Shown piece by piece: positions 1 through 10,503 of a stretch of 64,000 nucleotides of DNA. The position numbers and the translations under genes are program-made. How positions within the stretch are numbered: position 1 is the stretch's first letter; each line of letters starts with the position of its first letter. Source of the DNA: an uncultured Alphaproteobacteria bacterium (lineage in GTDB: Bacteria; Pseudomonadota; Alphaproteobacteria; Micavibrionales; Micavibrionaceae); the NCBI GenBank assembly GCA_946480475.1, contig CAMLJM010000001.1, forward strand, positions 1-64,000, read 5' to 3'. Under the pieces are notes generated by a model. That model saw nothing but the letters and a program-made list of their open reading frames with translations. It was not told where the DNA came from and searched no databases.

Positions 1-872
1 TCCAGCAGGTCGAGAACTTTCAGTGATGTTGCTGTAATCGTCGGGGCCAATGTGTTGGAGAACAAATAGGGGCGGGAGCGCTGGCGTAGCCATTCAATGA
101 CTTGCTTGGGGCCAGAGGTATAGCCACCTGATGCGCCACCAAGGGCTTTGCCCAGAGTGCCGGTGATGATATCGACGCGGCCCATGACGTTGCAGTATTC
201 GTGGGTGCCGCGGCCTTTCTCACCGATAAAGCCGACAGCGTGGCTGTCATCCACCATTGCCATGGCATCATATTTCTCGGCGAGGTCGCAAACTTTTTGC
301 AGGTTGGCGATATAGCCGTCCATCGAGAACACGCCATCTGTCGCGATCAGGCGGTGACGTTGTGCCTGCGCGGTTTTCAGGTGCGCTTCCAGTTCGTTCA
401 TATCATTGTTTGCGTAACGATAGCGCTGTGCCTTGCACAGGCGGATGCCGTCGATGATGCTGGCATGATTGAGGGAGTCGGAGATAATCGCATCTTCTTC
501 GCCCAGCAATGTCTCGAACAGGCCGCCATTCGCGTCAAAACAGGAAGAGTAGAGGATGGTGTCCTCCATCCCCAAAAATTCACTGATGCGTTTTTCGAGT
601 TGCTTGTGGATGTCCTGCGTGCCGCAGATGAAGCGGACGGACGCCATGCCGTAACCGTGTTCATCAAGTGCCTTCTTACCCGCTGCAATCAGGTCAGGGT
701 TATCAGCAAGGCCCAGGTAATTGTTGGCGCAGAAGTTCAGGACATGCTTACCGCCCGTCACGGTAATGTCAGCGGATTGCATGGATGTGATGATGCGTTC
801 ATTTTTATACAGACCGCCCTCGCGAACTTTGGCGATTTCCTGTTCGAGGTGCTTGAGTAATGGTTTGGTCAT
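1..872 (-). CDS. kbl: Glycine C-acetyltransferase (2-amino-3-ketobutyrate CoA ligase), 3' end cut by window
   Basis: PLP-dependent enzyme that cleaves 2-amino-3-oxobutyrate with CoA to glycine and acetyl-CoA, the second step of threonine breakdown, in the cytoplasm. The first 290 residues (of about 395 in the family) are present; the gene runs off the left edge. The translation is very close to E. coli Kbl throughout: [54 protein letters not shown], and the PLP-lysine stretch [14 protein letters not shown]. The family alternatives (8-amino-7-oxononanoate synthase, ALA synthase) are less likely because the RFICGTQD and FSMDG stretches are Kbl-specific. The ATG overlaps the TGA of the upstream minus-strand gene by four bases (ATGA), so translation is probably coupled. 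The usual partner tdh (threonine dehydrogenase) is not upstream; it could lie beyond the window. Confidence 0.95.
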   Translation of the reverse strand, partial: MTKPLLKHLEQEIAKVREGGLYKNERIITSMQSADITVTGGKHVLNFCANNYLGLADNPDLIAAGKKALDEHGYGMASVRFICGTQDIHKQLEKRISEFLGMEDTILYSSCFDANGGLFETLLGEEDAIISDSLNHASIIDGIRLCKAQRYRYANNDMNELEAHLKTAQAQRHRLIATDGVFSMDGYIANLQKVCDLAEKYDAMAMVDDSHAVGFIGEKGRGTHEYCNVMGRVDIITGTLGKALGGASGGYTSGPKQVIEWLRQRSRPYLFSNTLAPTITATSLKVLDLL

Positions 873-3286
873 GCGGCGCTCCTGATTTTGGATAGTAGGT
901 TTTGTGCAGGGATGAAAAGCAGGGCGTATAGTATGCCTGCCAGCATTAATGTTTTATCAAGGCCCCAGCCGATGCTGATGAGAATGGCGAGCGCTGAGGC
1001 GACAACACCCGCAGCGCCATTAACGGCCCAGAACCATGTTGTCATGCGGGATGAGTTCAACTGAACCAGGCGTATGCCTGTGGGGAATCCAAATCCCAGC
1101 AAAAGCCCCAAAGGCATAATCATACCGATACATATGAGAACGCGTGGTATGAAATCGGCTTCCACAAAATTCTCCATCACCTGCTGAATATTATGAGACA
1201 GGATAAAGGTGTATCCGGCAATAAGTGCAAGCCATATCATCAGACGCTTCTTGCTGACAATCGGCAGTGCTTCGGATATCGCGCTGCCAATCCCCGTAGA
1301 CAGGATCAGGCTGAAAAGAACAATGCCCAGGCCGTAAATCGGATGCCCTAAGAACATGCTCATGATTTGCATTAGCGTAATCTCAACCAGCATGAATCCA
1401 AAACCGATCAGGACAAAATAGGCTGAGCCTGCATGCAGAAATTGTCTGTTGACGATATCAAGTCCGGCTTTTAGTGGCGGAACCAGAAGTAGTACGGCCA
1501 TGCCGATGGATAACAGAATAATCAGGTACAGGTTCAAGGTGGCAATTGCATGGCCGTTTGTTACGGCATGGCTCATGGATGCTTCGAATGCCTTCTTGAA
1601 AACGTGCAAGGGGCGTGTGACATGCGTCTGGTTAAAGAAGAAGGGGCGCATATCGGTGGGGGCCGACATGTCAAAATCTGTTTCTTTCTGAATTTTGAGC
1701 AATTCATCAAGTGACTTGGCGTTATAAAGTGCTTGCAGGAGCGGATCTTGCGGCTGCGTATCAGGCGAAGCAATAACTTGGTATTTCATTTTCTGGGCGG
1801 CCTGATTGAGCGCATCTAACTGCGTGGAAGTAAGGGGGTCACGGCCTAGAATGAATGTTGCTATACGGCCAGACCTAACAATGTAAATATGGGCGGCGGG
1901 GTTGGTTGATCCATTCTCCAACAAGGCTGTAACAGCCATGGAGATCAGCCGGCCTGTATCGCTGGGCGTGTCTTTAGTGTACCAGCGGCTGACCGTCAGC
2001 ACGCCGCCGGGGTTCAGGTTCCGCATGAAAATATGCAAGGCGTCAGTGGTATATAAACTGTTTTCAGAGAGCGCAAAGGCGCCAGCCCCGGTCGATGCCC
2101 AGGTGTCGATCATTGACATCTGCAAGATGTCGAATGTTTCGTGGCTGCGACTGAGCCAACTGCGCGCCTCGCTGTTGATAATACGCGTGTCAGGTTGGTT
2201 GGCCAGATTTGTATAGGCCATATATTCCGGGTTTTTTGTGAGCAGGTCGACCTGAATGGCGTTTACGTCGAGGGCGACTGTTTTTTCAACGCCGAAATAA
2301 CGGGCGGAGAGCAGATCGCGCCCGCCACCAACGCCGATGATGACGGCAGATTTCAGGTTGGGCAGGAAATAGGCAATGTTTGTGACATCGTATTCCAGAT
2401 ATTTAAGTTCGTTCCAGCTATGACCGTCGAATTTAGTAATCGGTGTGCTGGCGTCCCCATCTATGGCCAGATATCTATATTCTGTTTGCGTTTCCGAAGG
2501 CCATTCAGGGCTGGGTCCCCACATAAAGACACTGATTTTGGAGAGAGCCGGCTGTACGGTCACACGTGATATAGCATTCCATTCTTCGTGGAGGATGCGG
2601 TCTTGCGACAGCACTGCGCCTTTGGTCCAGAAGGTGTAAATGAAAGGTTTTGATGCCGCCAGATTTGCACTGGCAATAACAACTAACAAAGAAGCTATCA
2701 GGATTTTATTTTTAATGGAGGGTTGCGCCGATTGCCATTCGAACAAGCAGGCGCACATCATGGCGATGGCGGCTATAAAGATTGTGGCTGTGGGGCTGTC
2801 GATGGCTTGCATCAAAAACAATGCGGCCAGGCAGCCCATGGCGGCACCTAATAGGTCTGCACAGTAAACCAGTCCTATGGGGCGATCAGTGCGAGTCAGG
2901 CAGAGCGTTACAACTTGCCCTGCGTAGTAATAGTTCATGGCTGTGGCGCCGGCTACCAGGGGCAGGGTCACCAGAATGGTCAGGGCATTTGTATGAACAA
3001 TGGGAATGGCGACCTGAACAGCCAAGGCTGCCATAATCGATATCGCAAAAAGAAATGAGGCACGGGCAGCCAACTGCGGCATGTTACGGCGTGTCTCGCC
3101 TTCATCCATGCGATAGATTTTAAGAGCGCCCAATGTCAGGCCGAACATGGCAACACTGATGACAAGGAATGAGAGGTGGTACCAGGTTACAACGGAAAAT
3201 ATCCGGGATTGCAGTATCTGCAGCGCCATAACGGCGGCACAAGAAAGCGACAGGGCGATATAGAAAAGGGGCGACTGGCGGGGCAA
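869..3286 (-). CDS. Membrane protein with spermidine-synthase-like methyltransferase-fold domain
   Basis: An 805-residue fusion. Residues 1-210 hold several hydrophobic membrane segments, residues about 230-560 a soluble domain with the nucleotide-binding glycine loop VGGGRDLL (about 319-326) and the acidic strand end VALD (Asp340) typical of SAM/decarboxylated-SAM Rossmann enzymes of the SpeE type, and residues 585-800 a second block of membrane segments. Such SpeE-like domains embedded between membrane spans are known in many Proteobacteria, but their substrate is not established. The start is TTG: it follows AGGAAGG at 7 bases and leads directly into the first membrane span, and no ATG lies nearer. 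It is the upstream partner of kbl through an ATGA overlap, so both are read from one transcript, whose promoter would lie in 3287-3530. A true polyamine synthase function is doubtful. Confidence 0.75.
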   Translation of the reverse strand: MPRQSPLFYIALSLSCAAVMALQILQSRIFSVVTWYHLSFLVISVAMFGLTLGALKIYRMDEGETRRNMPQLAARASFLFAISIMAALAVQVAIPIVHTNALTILVTLPLVAGATAMNYYYAGQVVTLCLTRTDRPIGLVYCADLLGAAMGCLAALFLMQAIDSPTATIFIAAIAMMCACLFEWQSAQPSIKNKILIASLLVVIASANLAASKPFIYTFWTKGAVLSQDRILHEEWNAISRVTVQPALSKISVFMWGPSPEWPSETQTEYRYLAIDGDASTPITKFDGHSWNELKYLEYDVTNIAYFLPNLKSAVIIGVGGGRDLLSARYFGVEKTVALDVNAIQVDLLTKNPEYMAYTNLANQPDTRIINSEARSWLSRSHETFDILQMSMIDTWASTGAGAFALSENSLYTTDALHIFMRNLNPGGVLTVSRWYTKDTPSDTGRLISMAVTALLENGSTNPAAHIYIVRSGRIATFILGRDPLTSTQLDALNQAAQKMKYQVIASPDTQPQDPLLQALYNAKSLDELLKIQKETDFDMSAPTDMRPFFFNQTHVTRPLHVFKKAFEASMSHAVTNGHAIATLNLYLIILLSIGMAVLLLVPPLKAGLDIVNRQFLHAGSAYFVLIGFGFMLVEITLMQIMSMFLGHPIYGLGIVLFSLILSTGIGSAISEALPIVSKKRLMIWLALIAGYTFILSHNIQQVMENFVEADFIPRVLICIGMIMPLGLLLGFGFPTGIRLVQLNSSRMTTWFWAVNGAAGVVASALAILISIGWGLDKTLMLAGILYALLFIPAQNLLSKIRSAA

Positions 3287-3530
3287 GGGCAGGCCTTCCT
3301 GATATAAGAGTGATGGGGTTGCAAAACCGGATTTTCAGGATAAAGGGGATGAATTAGCCTGTAAATGGGCCTGAATCTGCTGAAAAATATGCAACTTGAG
3401 GGATGGGGTTGTTATCTCTCGTTTGGTGGCGGCCCAAAAGGAATGCTTGCGGAAAAGATCAGGTTCCGCTATGAAAAACCACGTATAAGACCTTTATTTT
3501 ACAGGGCAAATGCCCCGATAGCGTAATTGC

Positions 3531-4865
<1,335 letters not shown>

Positions 4866-4974
4866 TCCGCCATTTTCTCTGGAAAATCCCCTGTTCCTGC
4901 CTTGACGGGCTGCCGAGACGACTCCACAATGGCAGGGGTTTGTTTTTGTTCTATTTTTTCGGGATTCTCCGGTT

Positions 4975-7476
4975 TTGCGTCTTACATGTACCATGGTTGT
5001 CAGTGCCTTGCTGTGTGCCGCTAGCACCACGGCTGTCCAGGCACAGATGCTCACTGGTTATAGTGGGGACTCTGTACCGGTTGCCACGACCCGTACGGCA
5101 GCACTTTCAAAACCGATGCTGACGGATCCTGGTGTGCAGGTGTTTCCGTTTGACCTTGCGCCAACCCCCGTCATATCGAAAGCTGTTCCTGAAAATGCGC
5201 CTATAAACGGAGCGCCTGTTGCGCCAGCTCCGGCATTGACAAATATACCTGAGGCTTCTTATGCAGGAGCTGATGAAATCCGCGATATGCAGCCAGCGGC
5301 TGTGGCGGCGGCGACTCCGGCGCCTGCATCTATTGCGGGGACTAACGATGCCCCTGTCGATTTTGAAGCCGATAACTTACAGCATGATGATGTGGCAAAA
5401 ACCATTACGGCCACAGGCAATGTTCAGCTTATCCAGTCCGGCAAAATCCTGCGTGCGCAGAAGATCGTATATAACCTGAGCAATGAAACAGCCCATGCTG
5501 AGGGCAACGTTGTTCTCTCTGACGTAAATGGCGATGTTTATTTTGCCGATAATGTTGAACTGACAGGGCAAATGCGTGAGGGTGTGGCGCACAAGGTGCG
5601 GGCATATCTGGGACAGGGCGGACGTTTCACGGCGACAGAAATAGAGAAGATGGCCGATGGCTCCATGAAGCTGAAGGATGCTACTTATACGCCCTGTGAA
5701 TGCGATAATGATGATGAAGATAATCCGGCCTGGGAAATCAAGGCCAAGGATATTGAATACGATAAACCTGACGGGCGCATTAAATACAAGCATGCCAAAT
5801 TCGAGATTTATGGCGTGCCTGTCATGTATACGCCTTATCTGTCTCACAGTGATGGCCGTGAGAAACAAAAAAGCGGTTTGCTGACGCCGAGCGCCGGGTT
5901 CAACAGTCAGCTTGGCTATCACGTAACAAATCAATATTACTGGGCTATTGCGCCGGATAAGGATGCTACTGCGGGTGTTATGCTGACCAGTAAAAAGAAC
6001 CCCGTTGGGTTGCTGGAATATCGCCAGCGTTTTGCGAACGCTGATTTCCAAATCAGCGGCAGTGCTACATCATCCGAACGTAAAGATCTGGTGAATGGTA
6101 TCGAAACTACACGTGGTGAAGAAGCGCGCGGGCATTTGTTTGCTGAAGGACTCTGGAATATTAACAATAAATGGCGCGCGGGCGTGGATCTGGAACTGAC
6201 ATCGGACGATCAGTATCTTCGCCAGTATGATTTCAGCAGCGAAGATGTACTTGAAAACCAGCTGTATGTTGAAAGGTTCTCAGGCCGTAACTATGCGGTA
6301 GGCCGAGTTTTGGCCTTCCAGGATGTACGCGTCGATGAAAACCGCCGTGATCAGCCTGATGTACTGCCCGAGGTTATTGCCAGCTTTACAGGTGAACCTA
6401 ACCAAATGTTTGGCGGCCGCTGGCATGTGGAGGCCAACGCTTTGGGCCTGCGCCGTGGTGGCGATGGCCAGGATATGAACCGGGGTGTTCTGACAGCGGG
6501 CTGGCAGCGTAAGCTGGTTTCCCAAACCGGTCTGGTCAGTACCGTAGATTTGAGCGCGCGCGGCGATATTTATGATGTTGATGATCGTGATGCGGCGCTG
6601 ACAAACCCTACAATCGGTGAAGATGCCTCGGAAACACGTTTTTTCCCGCAGGCTCACATTGTAACATCTTATCCGTTAGCGAAGCCGTATGAGAATATGC
6701 AGATGGTTATTGAGCCTATGGTCGCTTTGACTGTAGCCCCTAACGTTAATTCTGAAGATAACGCTATTCCCAATGAAGATAGTGAAGATGCGCAGATTGA
6801 CGCCTTGAATCTGTTTAATCCCAACCGTTTTCCGGGCAAGGATCGCATAGAGGATCAATCGCGCGCGACGTATGGATTGCGTACGGGCTTTTATGGTTAC
6901 GAAGGTAGTTACCTGGATATATTTGCGGGTCAAAGTTATCGTTTTAATGAAGATGATAATCCTTTTCCTGCAGGATCGGGCATGGATGAGCAGCAATCTG
7001 ATCTGGTTGGACAAATCGCAGGAATGTATGATGGACGTTTTGGCGTGAATTACCGCTTTCAACTGTCCTCTGACGATCTGTCGTCACAACGGCATGAGTT
7101 TGACGGTTACGCCACCTGGGATCGTTTTGCTTTAAACTCGCGTTATCTTTATGCGACCTCGCTTGAGGATACCAGCATTGATGAGGCCCGTGAGCAGGTT
7201 GAAGGCGTTGCTTCTGTGGATCTGACACGTAACTGGCGTTTAAATACGGGCGCATTATATGACCTGGGTGAAGATCCCGGCTTGCGCAAGGCTGCTGTGG
7301 GTCTTGATTTCATGGGATGCTGTATGTCGCTGTCTGTGTTAGCCGAGCGCAATCTTACCACTGACAGTTCAGGTGATAACGGCACTGAAATCAAATTCCG
7401 CATCGGACTTGATCATCTGGGTCAAATTGAATCCAGCAGTTCCAGTTACTGGAACAACCGCCGCATGACGGATTAA
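4975..7476 (+). CDS. lptD: LPS-assembly outer-membrane protein LptD
   Basis: Outer-membrane beta barrel that, with the lipoprotein LptE, inserts lipopolysaccharide into the outer leaflet. The 833-residue translation has a signal peptide ending VQA-Q, a Pro/Ala-rich linker, an OstA/LptA-like beta-taco domain (about residues 120-230: DFEADNLQ, ATGNVQL, AEGNVVLSD), and a long barrel domain with alternating aromatic strands. Cysteines occur as CEC after the taco domain and as a CC pair near the C-terminus (FMGCCMS), matching the disulphide pattern required for LptD folding. TTG at 4975 gives an Arg before the hydrophobic core of the signal peptide; ATG at 4993 is the alternative. It does not stand next to surA, pdxA and ksgA as in many Proteobacteria; the next gene is convergent. 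Confidence 0.92.
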   Translation: MRLTCTMVVSALLCAASTTAVQAQMLTGYSGDSVPVATTRTAALSKPMLTDPGVQVFPFDLAPTPVISKAVPENAPINGAPVAPAPALTNIPEASYAGADEIRDMQPAAVAAATPAPASIAGTNDAPVDFEADNLQHDDVAKTITATGNVQLIQSGKILRAQKIVYNLSNETAHAEGNVVLSDVNGDVYFADNVELTGQMREGVAHKVRAYLGQGGRFTATEIEKMADGSMKLKDATYTPCECDNDDEDNPAWEIKAKDIEYDKPDGRIKYKHAKFEIYGVPVMYTPYLSHSDGREKQKSGLLTPSAGFNSQLGYHVTNQYYWAIAPDKDATAGVMLTSKKNPVGLLEYRQRFANADFQISGSATSSERKDLVNGIETTRGEEARGHLFAEGLWNINNKWRAGVDLELTSDDQYLRQYDFSSEDVLENQLYVERFSGRNYAVGRVLAFQDVRVDENRRDQPDVLPEVIASFTGEPNQMFGGRWHVEANALGLRRGGDGQDMNRGVLTAGWQRKLVSQTGLVSTVDLSARGDIYDVDDRDAALTNPTIGEDASETRFFPQAHIVTSYPLAKPYENMQMVIEPMVALTVAPNVNSEDNAIPNEDSEDAQIDALNLFNPNRFPGKDRIEDQSRATYGLRTGFYGYEGSYLDIFAGQSYRFNEDDNPFPAGSGMDEQQSDLVGQIAGMYDGRFGVNYRFQLSSDDLSSQRHEFDGYATWDRFALNSRYLYATSLEDTSIDEAREQVEGVASVDLTRNWRLNTGALYDLGEDPGLRKAAVGLDFMGCCMSLSVLAERNLTTDSSGDNGTEIKFRIGLDHLGQIESSSSSYWNNRRMTD

Positions 7477-7569
7477 GCTTGGTATTTTATTTTTCTGCGT
7501 CGTCATCCTTCGGCCTCACTCGGCTGCCTGGCAGAAATCAGAATACTGCGCTTAAGAATATAAAAGATT

Positions 7570-8757
7570 TTAGTTTCCACCAGCTGCAATACTGGGGTTC
7601 AGGCTGAATATTTGGCGCTGCATGACGCCGTTTTCGATCTTGCGACCGATTACTTTACCTTTCAGGTCATGAGAGAATCCTTCGATTTCAAGCGCGAAAG
7701 ATTCATATTTGTCTTTCTTCAGGTCCTGGCGAATACGATCCATATTGCCTTCGGTAATCAGGAGAGACATCAGTGTTTCTTGCAGGAAAGGACTTGTTTC
7801 AGCCTGTGTTCTAAATTCGCCTAGGGCCGCCAGTAAATCATCCAATGTGCGGGTTTCAATGGTGGCGGCAATATGGGCGCCTTCCTTTTCACTACTGATT
7901 TCCAGCATAAGGGTCGTAGACTGCAGGCCGCCTAATTCGGCGCTTATAATCGCGTGCGGCATAGTCACAGGGCCGTCCAGTGTCAATGTAACGTTATTGA
8001 GTTTCAAGTTGTCGCGGCCAAACTGACCTGCCTGGATCTGGCCCGATAGCGCTGGAATAGGGCTGTCTTGCTGTGTCTCAAGGGCTAGCCAGCCTGTTAC
8101 GCGGCTTGCTACCAGGTGTTCCAAATTGACGCGTGCCTCACGGATTTCACTTTCCAGTGTCAGGCCTTTATTCATGCTCCATGTACCTTTGATCTGGCTA
8201 TCCAGCACCAATTGATGCTGCTTACCGCTCAGGCGGGCATTAAAGACTTGCTGGTCAGGATATTCCGGATGCCGCGCTGACTCTCCGGCTAATTCAAGCC
8301 TGAGCGCGCCTGCCGGTGTATCCAGATCTATGATGCTGCTTCCCAGTATGATGCGCTCCAGGTGTGCCAAGGCGTCACTTTTTGTTCGCGGAAGCGACCA
8401 ACCGGCAAAACTCAAACCCTGTTCTTCATTCCATTCGCCGGTAACTTGCAGGTCTTCGATGTTCAGGCGTTTGGGTTGCCCCATAAGAGGGAAAAGAGGG
8501 GTGCCTGTTGCTGTCAGCTTGCCGATCATGCTGAAACCGTCAGGATCAAGTGATATACCGCGTAATATAACCTTGCCGGGGCGTGTGTTGACGTCTTCAG
8601 CTTTGCTCAGTGTGAATCCTGACGCAAGGAGAGCGTTTTCGATGCGTGAAGAGCCAGAGGGCAGAAGGTTGACGACAAGAATGGCCAGCAACAAGGCCGT
8701 CGCAATAACGCCTGCTTTAACCTTGAGATCCAGGATGTTCCAGATACGCCCCAACAT
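7570..8757 (-). CDS. AsmA-like inner-membrane-anchored protein, function unknown
   Basis: A 395-residue protein with one N-terminal membrane anchor (about residues 10-30, ATALLLAILVVNLL) and a long periplasmic part rich in short beta strands of the LTLDGPVTMPHAIISAEL kind. This layout resembles AsmA/TamB/DUF2125-like proteins that bridge the envelope and move lipids, but I cannot assign a family with certainty. ATG at 8757 is preferred over the longer GTG at 8805 because the GTG lies inside the terminator hairpin of the upstream gene (8797-8823). Convergent with lptD, 93 bases away; that proximity to an LPS transport gene is suggestive but not evidence of function. Confidence 0.6.
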   Translation of the reverse strand: MLGRIWNILDLKVKAGVIATALLLAILVVNLLPSGSSRIENALLASGFTLSKAEDVNTRPGKVILRGISLDPDGFSMIGKLTATGTPLFPLMGQPKRLNIEDLQVTGEWNEEQGLSFAGWSLPRTKSDALAHLERIILGSSIIDLDTPAGALRLELAGESARHPEYPDQQVFNARLSGKQHQLVLDSQIKGTWSMNKGLTLESEIREARVNLEHLVASRVTGWLALETQQDSPIPALSGQIQAGQFGRDNLKLNNVTLTLDGPVTMPHAIISAELGGLQSTTLMLEISSEKEGAHIAATIETRTLDDLLAALGEFRTQAETSPFLQETLMSLLITEGNMDRIRQDLKKDKYESFALEIEGFSHDLKGKVIGRKIENGVMQRQIFSLNPSIAAGGN

Positions 8758-8796
8758 GGAGCTGACATTAGCGTGAGCGGCGTGTTTGAGGCAAAG

Positions 8797-8823
8797 AAAA
8801 AGCACCGTTTTCCGGTGCTTTTT
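8797..8823 (-). terminator. Rho-independent terminator of the 9135/8845 pair
   Basis: Arms AGCACCG and CGGTGCT (8801-8807 and 8813-8819) with a five-base loop, flanked by A4 and T4 so that on the minus strand the hairpin is followed by a T-run. It lies just after the small lipoprotein gene. Confidence 0.8.
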
Positions 8824-8844
8824 GCTTAACTTGGAGGTTGTTGT

Positions 8845-9132
8845 TTATTTCCAGGCAGAAAAACCCGAGTCTTTTTGTCTTGGCGTGTTCATATGCTCCA
8901 GATGGGCTGGGGCCTTGAAGTTTGTCGGGTCCGTGTTGCCTCTGTATTTGCAGGTTGTGCTCATCACTTCTGCGCCTTTCCACTGCGTTGTGGCATCGCC
9001 ACTCACGGAACGAACTTGCGTCCCGCGTACAGTGGTTACACAGTCATTTGTAGCGCATCCGGCGACGGTCAGAAGGGCGCCGACTGCAGCGGCAAAGCGG
9101 GCGCCAATCTTATTTTCGAACAGGGCTTTCAT
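8845..9132 (-). CDS. Small putative lipoprotein, function unknown
   Basis: A 95-residue protein with a signal sequence and lipobox (TVAGC, Cys26), then a short hydrophilic domain with two further cysteines (NDC and TTC) that may form a disulphide. I do not recognise the family. The start codon lies two bases after the stop of the exported-protein gene at 9135-9659, so the two form an operon; a strong terminator follows at 8797-8823. It is probably anchored in the envelope, whether inner or outer leaflet being undetermined. Confidence 0.65.
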   Translation of the reverse strand: MKALFENKIGARFAAAVGALLTVAGCATNDCVTTVRGTQVRSVSGDATTQWKGAEVMSTTCKYRGNTDPTNFKAPAHLEHMNTPRQKDSGFSAWK

Positions 9133-9134
9133 GA

Positions 9135-9659
9135 TTAGAATTTGAGCCCAAAGCCTTCGAGGCCTTTACGAAGTTTATCAACTTCTCTAACAGCCCTTGT
9201 GCCTTCTCTAACTGTTTTATTGACGTCTTTTACTGTGTCAGCAGTTTCTTTTGCTGTGTCACGGACAACGTTGCCGTTCTCATCAACTTTGCCGCCTTCT
9301 TTAGCCAGTTTCTGAGCGGCTTTGGTTTCGTCGGCTTTCAGTTTCTTGACATCTTTGCCATAGTCTGCCGCTTGTTTTGGATCCGCCAAATCGTAAGCTT
9401 CCGCTACGATCAGCTCTTCGCCGGCAGCAGCATTGTAAACACAACCCAGCAGTTTCTCACTGCGGTCCTGCTGCATTGCTTTATTGGTGAGTGGAAGTCT
9501 TTCAACGCCTTTTTCCTGACCAACCTTGTAGCAATCTGCAATACGCTGTCTTGCTACGGCAGGATCTTCGCCACGAGGGGCGGCTTGTGCGGCGCCACCA
9601 AAAGCGGCGGCTGCGACGAGAAGTGTGGAGGCTAGTGCTCTATTCAGTGCGTTAGACAT
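9135..9659 (-). CDS. Exported two-cysteine protein, paralogue of the 9776-10384 product
   Basis: A 174-residue exported protein: signal peptide ending AQA-A, then a domain with two cysteines 29 residues apart (IADC and LLGC), the stretch AYDLADPKQ 16 residues after the second, and a lysine/aspartate-rich helical tail. The neighbouring gene at 9776-10384 has the same plan (cysteines 27 residues apart, then SYQLNDTKQ), so they are diverged paralogues. ATG at 9659 is chosen because AAGGGTG lies in front of it and the signal peptide begins there; an in-frame upstream ATG at 9707 would add a hydrophilic extension. A near-ideal promoter precedes it (9729-9757). First gene of an operon with the small lipoprotein. 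Function unknown. Confidence 0.65.
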   Translation of the reverse strand: MSNALNRALASTLLVAAAAFGGAAQAAPRGEDPAVARQRIADCYKVGQEKGVERLPLTNKAMQQDRSEKLLGCVYNAAAGEELIVAEAYDLADPKQAADYGKDVKKLKADETKAAQKLAKEGGKVDENGNVVRDTAKETADTVKDVNKTVREGTRAVREVDKLRKGLEGFGLKF

Positions 9660-9728
9660 TTTATTCACCCTTTTGTTAATATTAAGTTTTTCGCCGTTTT
9701 TGGTCATTCGACCTGTAAATTTCCAGTC

Positions 9729-9757
9729 AAGATACAGGAGGTTTTGATTCCTGTCAA
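9729..9757 (-). promoter_or_regulatory. Sigma-70-type promoter of the 9135-9659 gene
   Basis: On the minus strand TTGACA (9752-9757, perfect -35) is followed after 17 bases by TATCTT (9729-9734). The start codon is about 70 bases downstream. Confidence 0.75.
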
Positions 9758-9775
9758 CTTATTTTTCATAATTAT

Positions 9776-10384
9776 TTAAGGTGGGGTAAGACCGCTTTCT
9801 CTATAGCGGCGCGCCCGCAAGTCCTCCAAGGATTCATCGCGCTTGCCGGGGCCGCCTGAGCTTGCCGCTGGACGGCCAATCATGTGAGACACGCTGCTGG
9901 TGGCATGCGGTTCGCCGCGTTGGCGACGGCGGGGGCGCTCTGAAGATTCCCCTTCGGTCTTGCTTCCGCGTGTATTATTAAATCTGTCTTCGGCGCGTTG
10001 TGCCTTATCAAGATCCCTAGAGAGAGCCTTTACCTGCTTGGTGTCATTAAGCTGGTAGGATTCTTCCAGCAATGGTTTTTGCTGATCTAATGCATAGGTG
10101 AAGCGGCAGGCTAATGTATCAGCCTGTAAAAAACTGGTTTTAGCTTTTTCAAAGACCTTTTGTGGTTTTTGGAATTGAACCAGATCGCGGCAACGCTGGT
10201 CAGCGCTTGGTACTGCTGATAAAGGCCTGTCATGGTACCCTGGCGCAGGATAAGTTTGCGCTACGGACCCACGTGTGTCTTGCGGGGGTGTTTTATCATC
10301 CCAAGGTTCAAAAGTCTGTGCTGATGCCGCTGTGCTGAGTGCTGCGGCGAGCGTAATCGCTGAAGTTTTAAGCAGTCCGGCCAT
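9776..10384 (-). CDS. Exported two-cysteine protein with basic C-terminal tail
   Basis: A 202-residue protein with a clear signal peptide (ALSTAASA-Q), a domain with two cysteines 27 residues apart and the stretch SYQLNDTKQ shared with the paralogue at 9135-9659, then a low-complexity tail rich in Arg, Ser, Gly and Glu (about residues 135-202). A good ribosome binding site (GAGGGTGAAAT) precedes the ATG and a promoter lies at 10416-10444. Unrecognised family; probably periplasmic. The tail is absent from the paralogue and may be a variable extension. Confidence 0.6.
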   Translation of the reverse strand: MAGLLKTSAITLAAALSTAASAQTFEPWDDKTPPQDTRGSVAQTYPAPGYHDRPLSAVPSADQRCRDLVQFQKPQKVFEKAKTSFLQADTLACRFTYALDQQKPLLEESYQLNDTKQVKALSRDLDKAQRAEDRFNNTRGSKTEGESSERPRRRQRGEPHATSSVSHMIGRPAASSGGPGKRDESLEDLRARRYRESGLTPP

Positions 10385-10415
10385 ATTTCACCCTCATATT
10401 TTTTATTGTCAGGGC

Positions 10416-10444
10416 AATATATAACTTAAACTTGGGAAAATCAA
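10416..10444 (-). promoter_or_regulatory. Sigma-70-type promoter of the 9776-10384 gene
   Basis: On the minus strand TTGATT (10439-10444) and TATATT (10416-10421) are 17 bases apart, about 30 bases before the start codon. Confidence 0.6.
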
Positions 10445-10503
10445 TAAATCTTTTCCATAATATTATAATAAATGGTGGATGTCCTATATAGAGGAGGCAG
10501 GAT

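Noticed and set aside
201..860. 219-codon plus-strand frame opposite kbl
   Set aside because: The minus strand encodes Kbl with near-complete identity of motifs; the plus frame is its shadow.
5377..6051. 224-codon minus-strand frame opposite lptD
   Set aside because: Lies wholly in the OstA/barrel region of lptD; no independent signal.
8758..8805. GTG start extending the AsmA-like protein by 16 codons
   Set aside because: The codon lies inside the terminator hairpin of the upstream gene; ATG at 8757 gives the membrane anchor directly.
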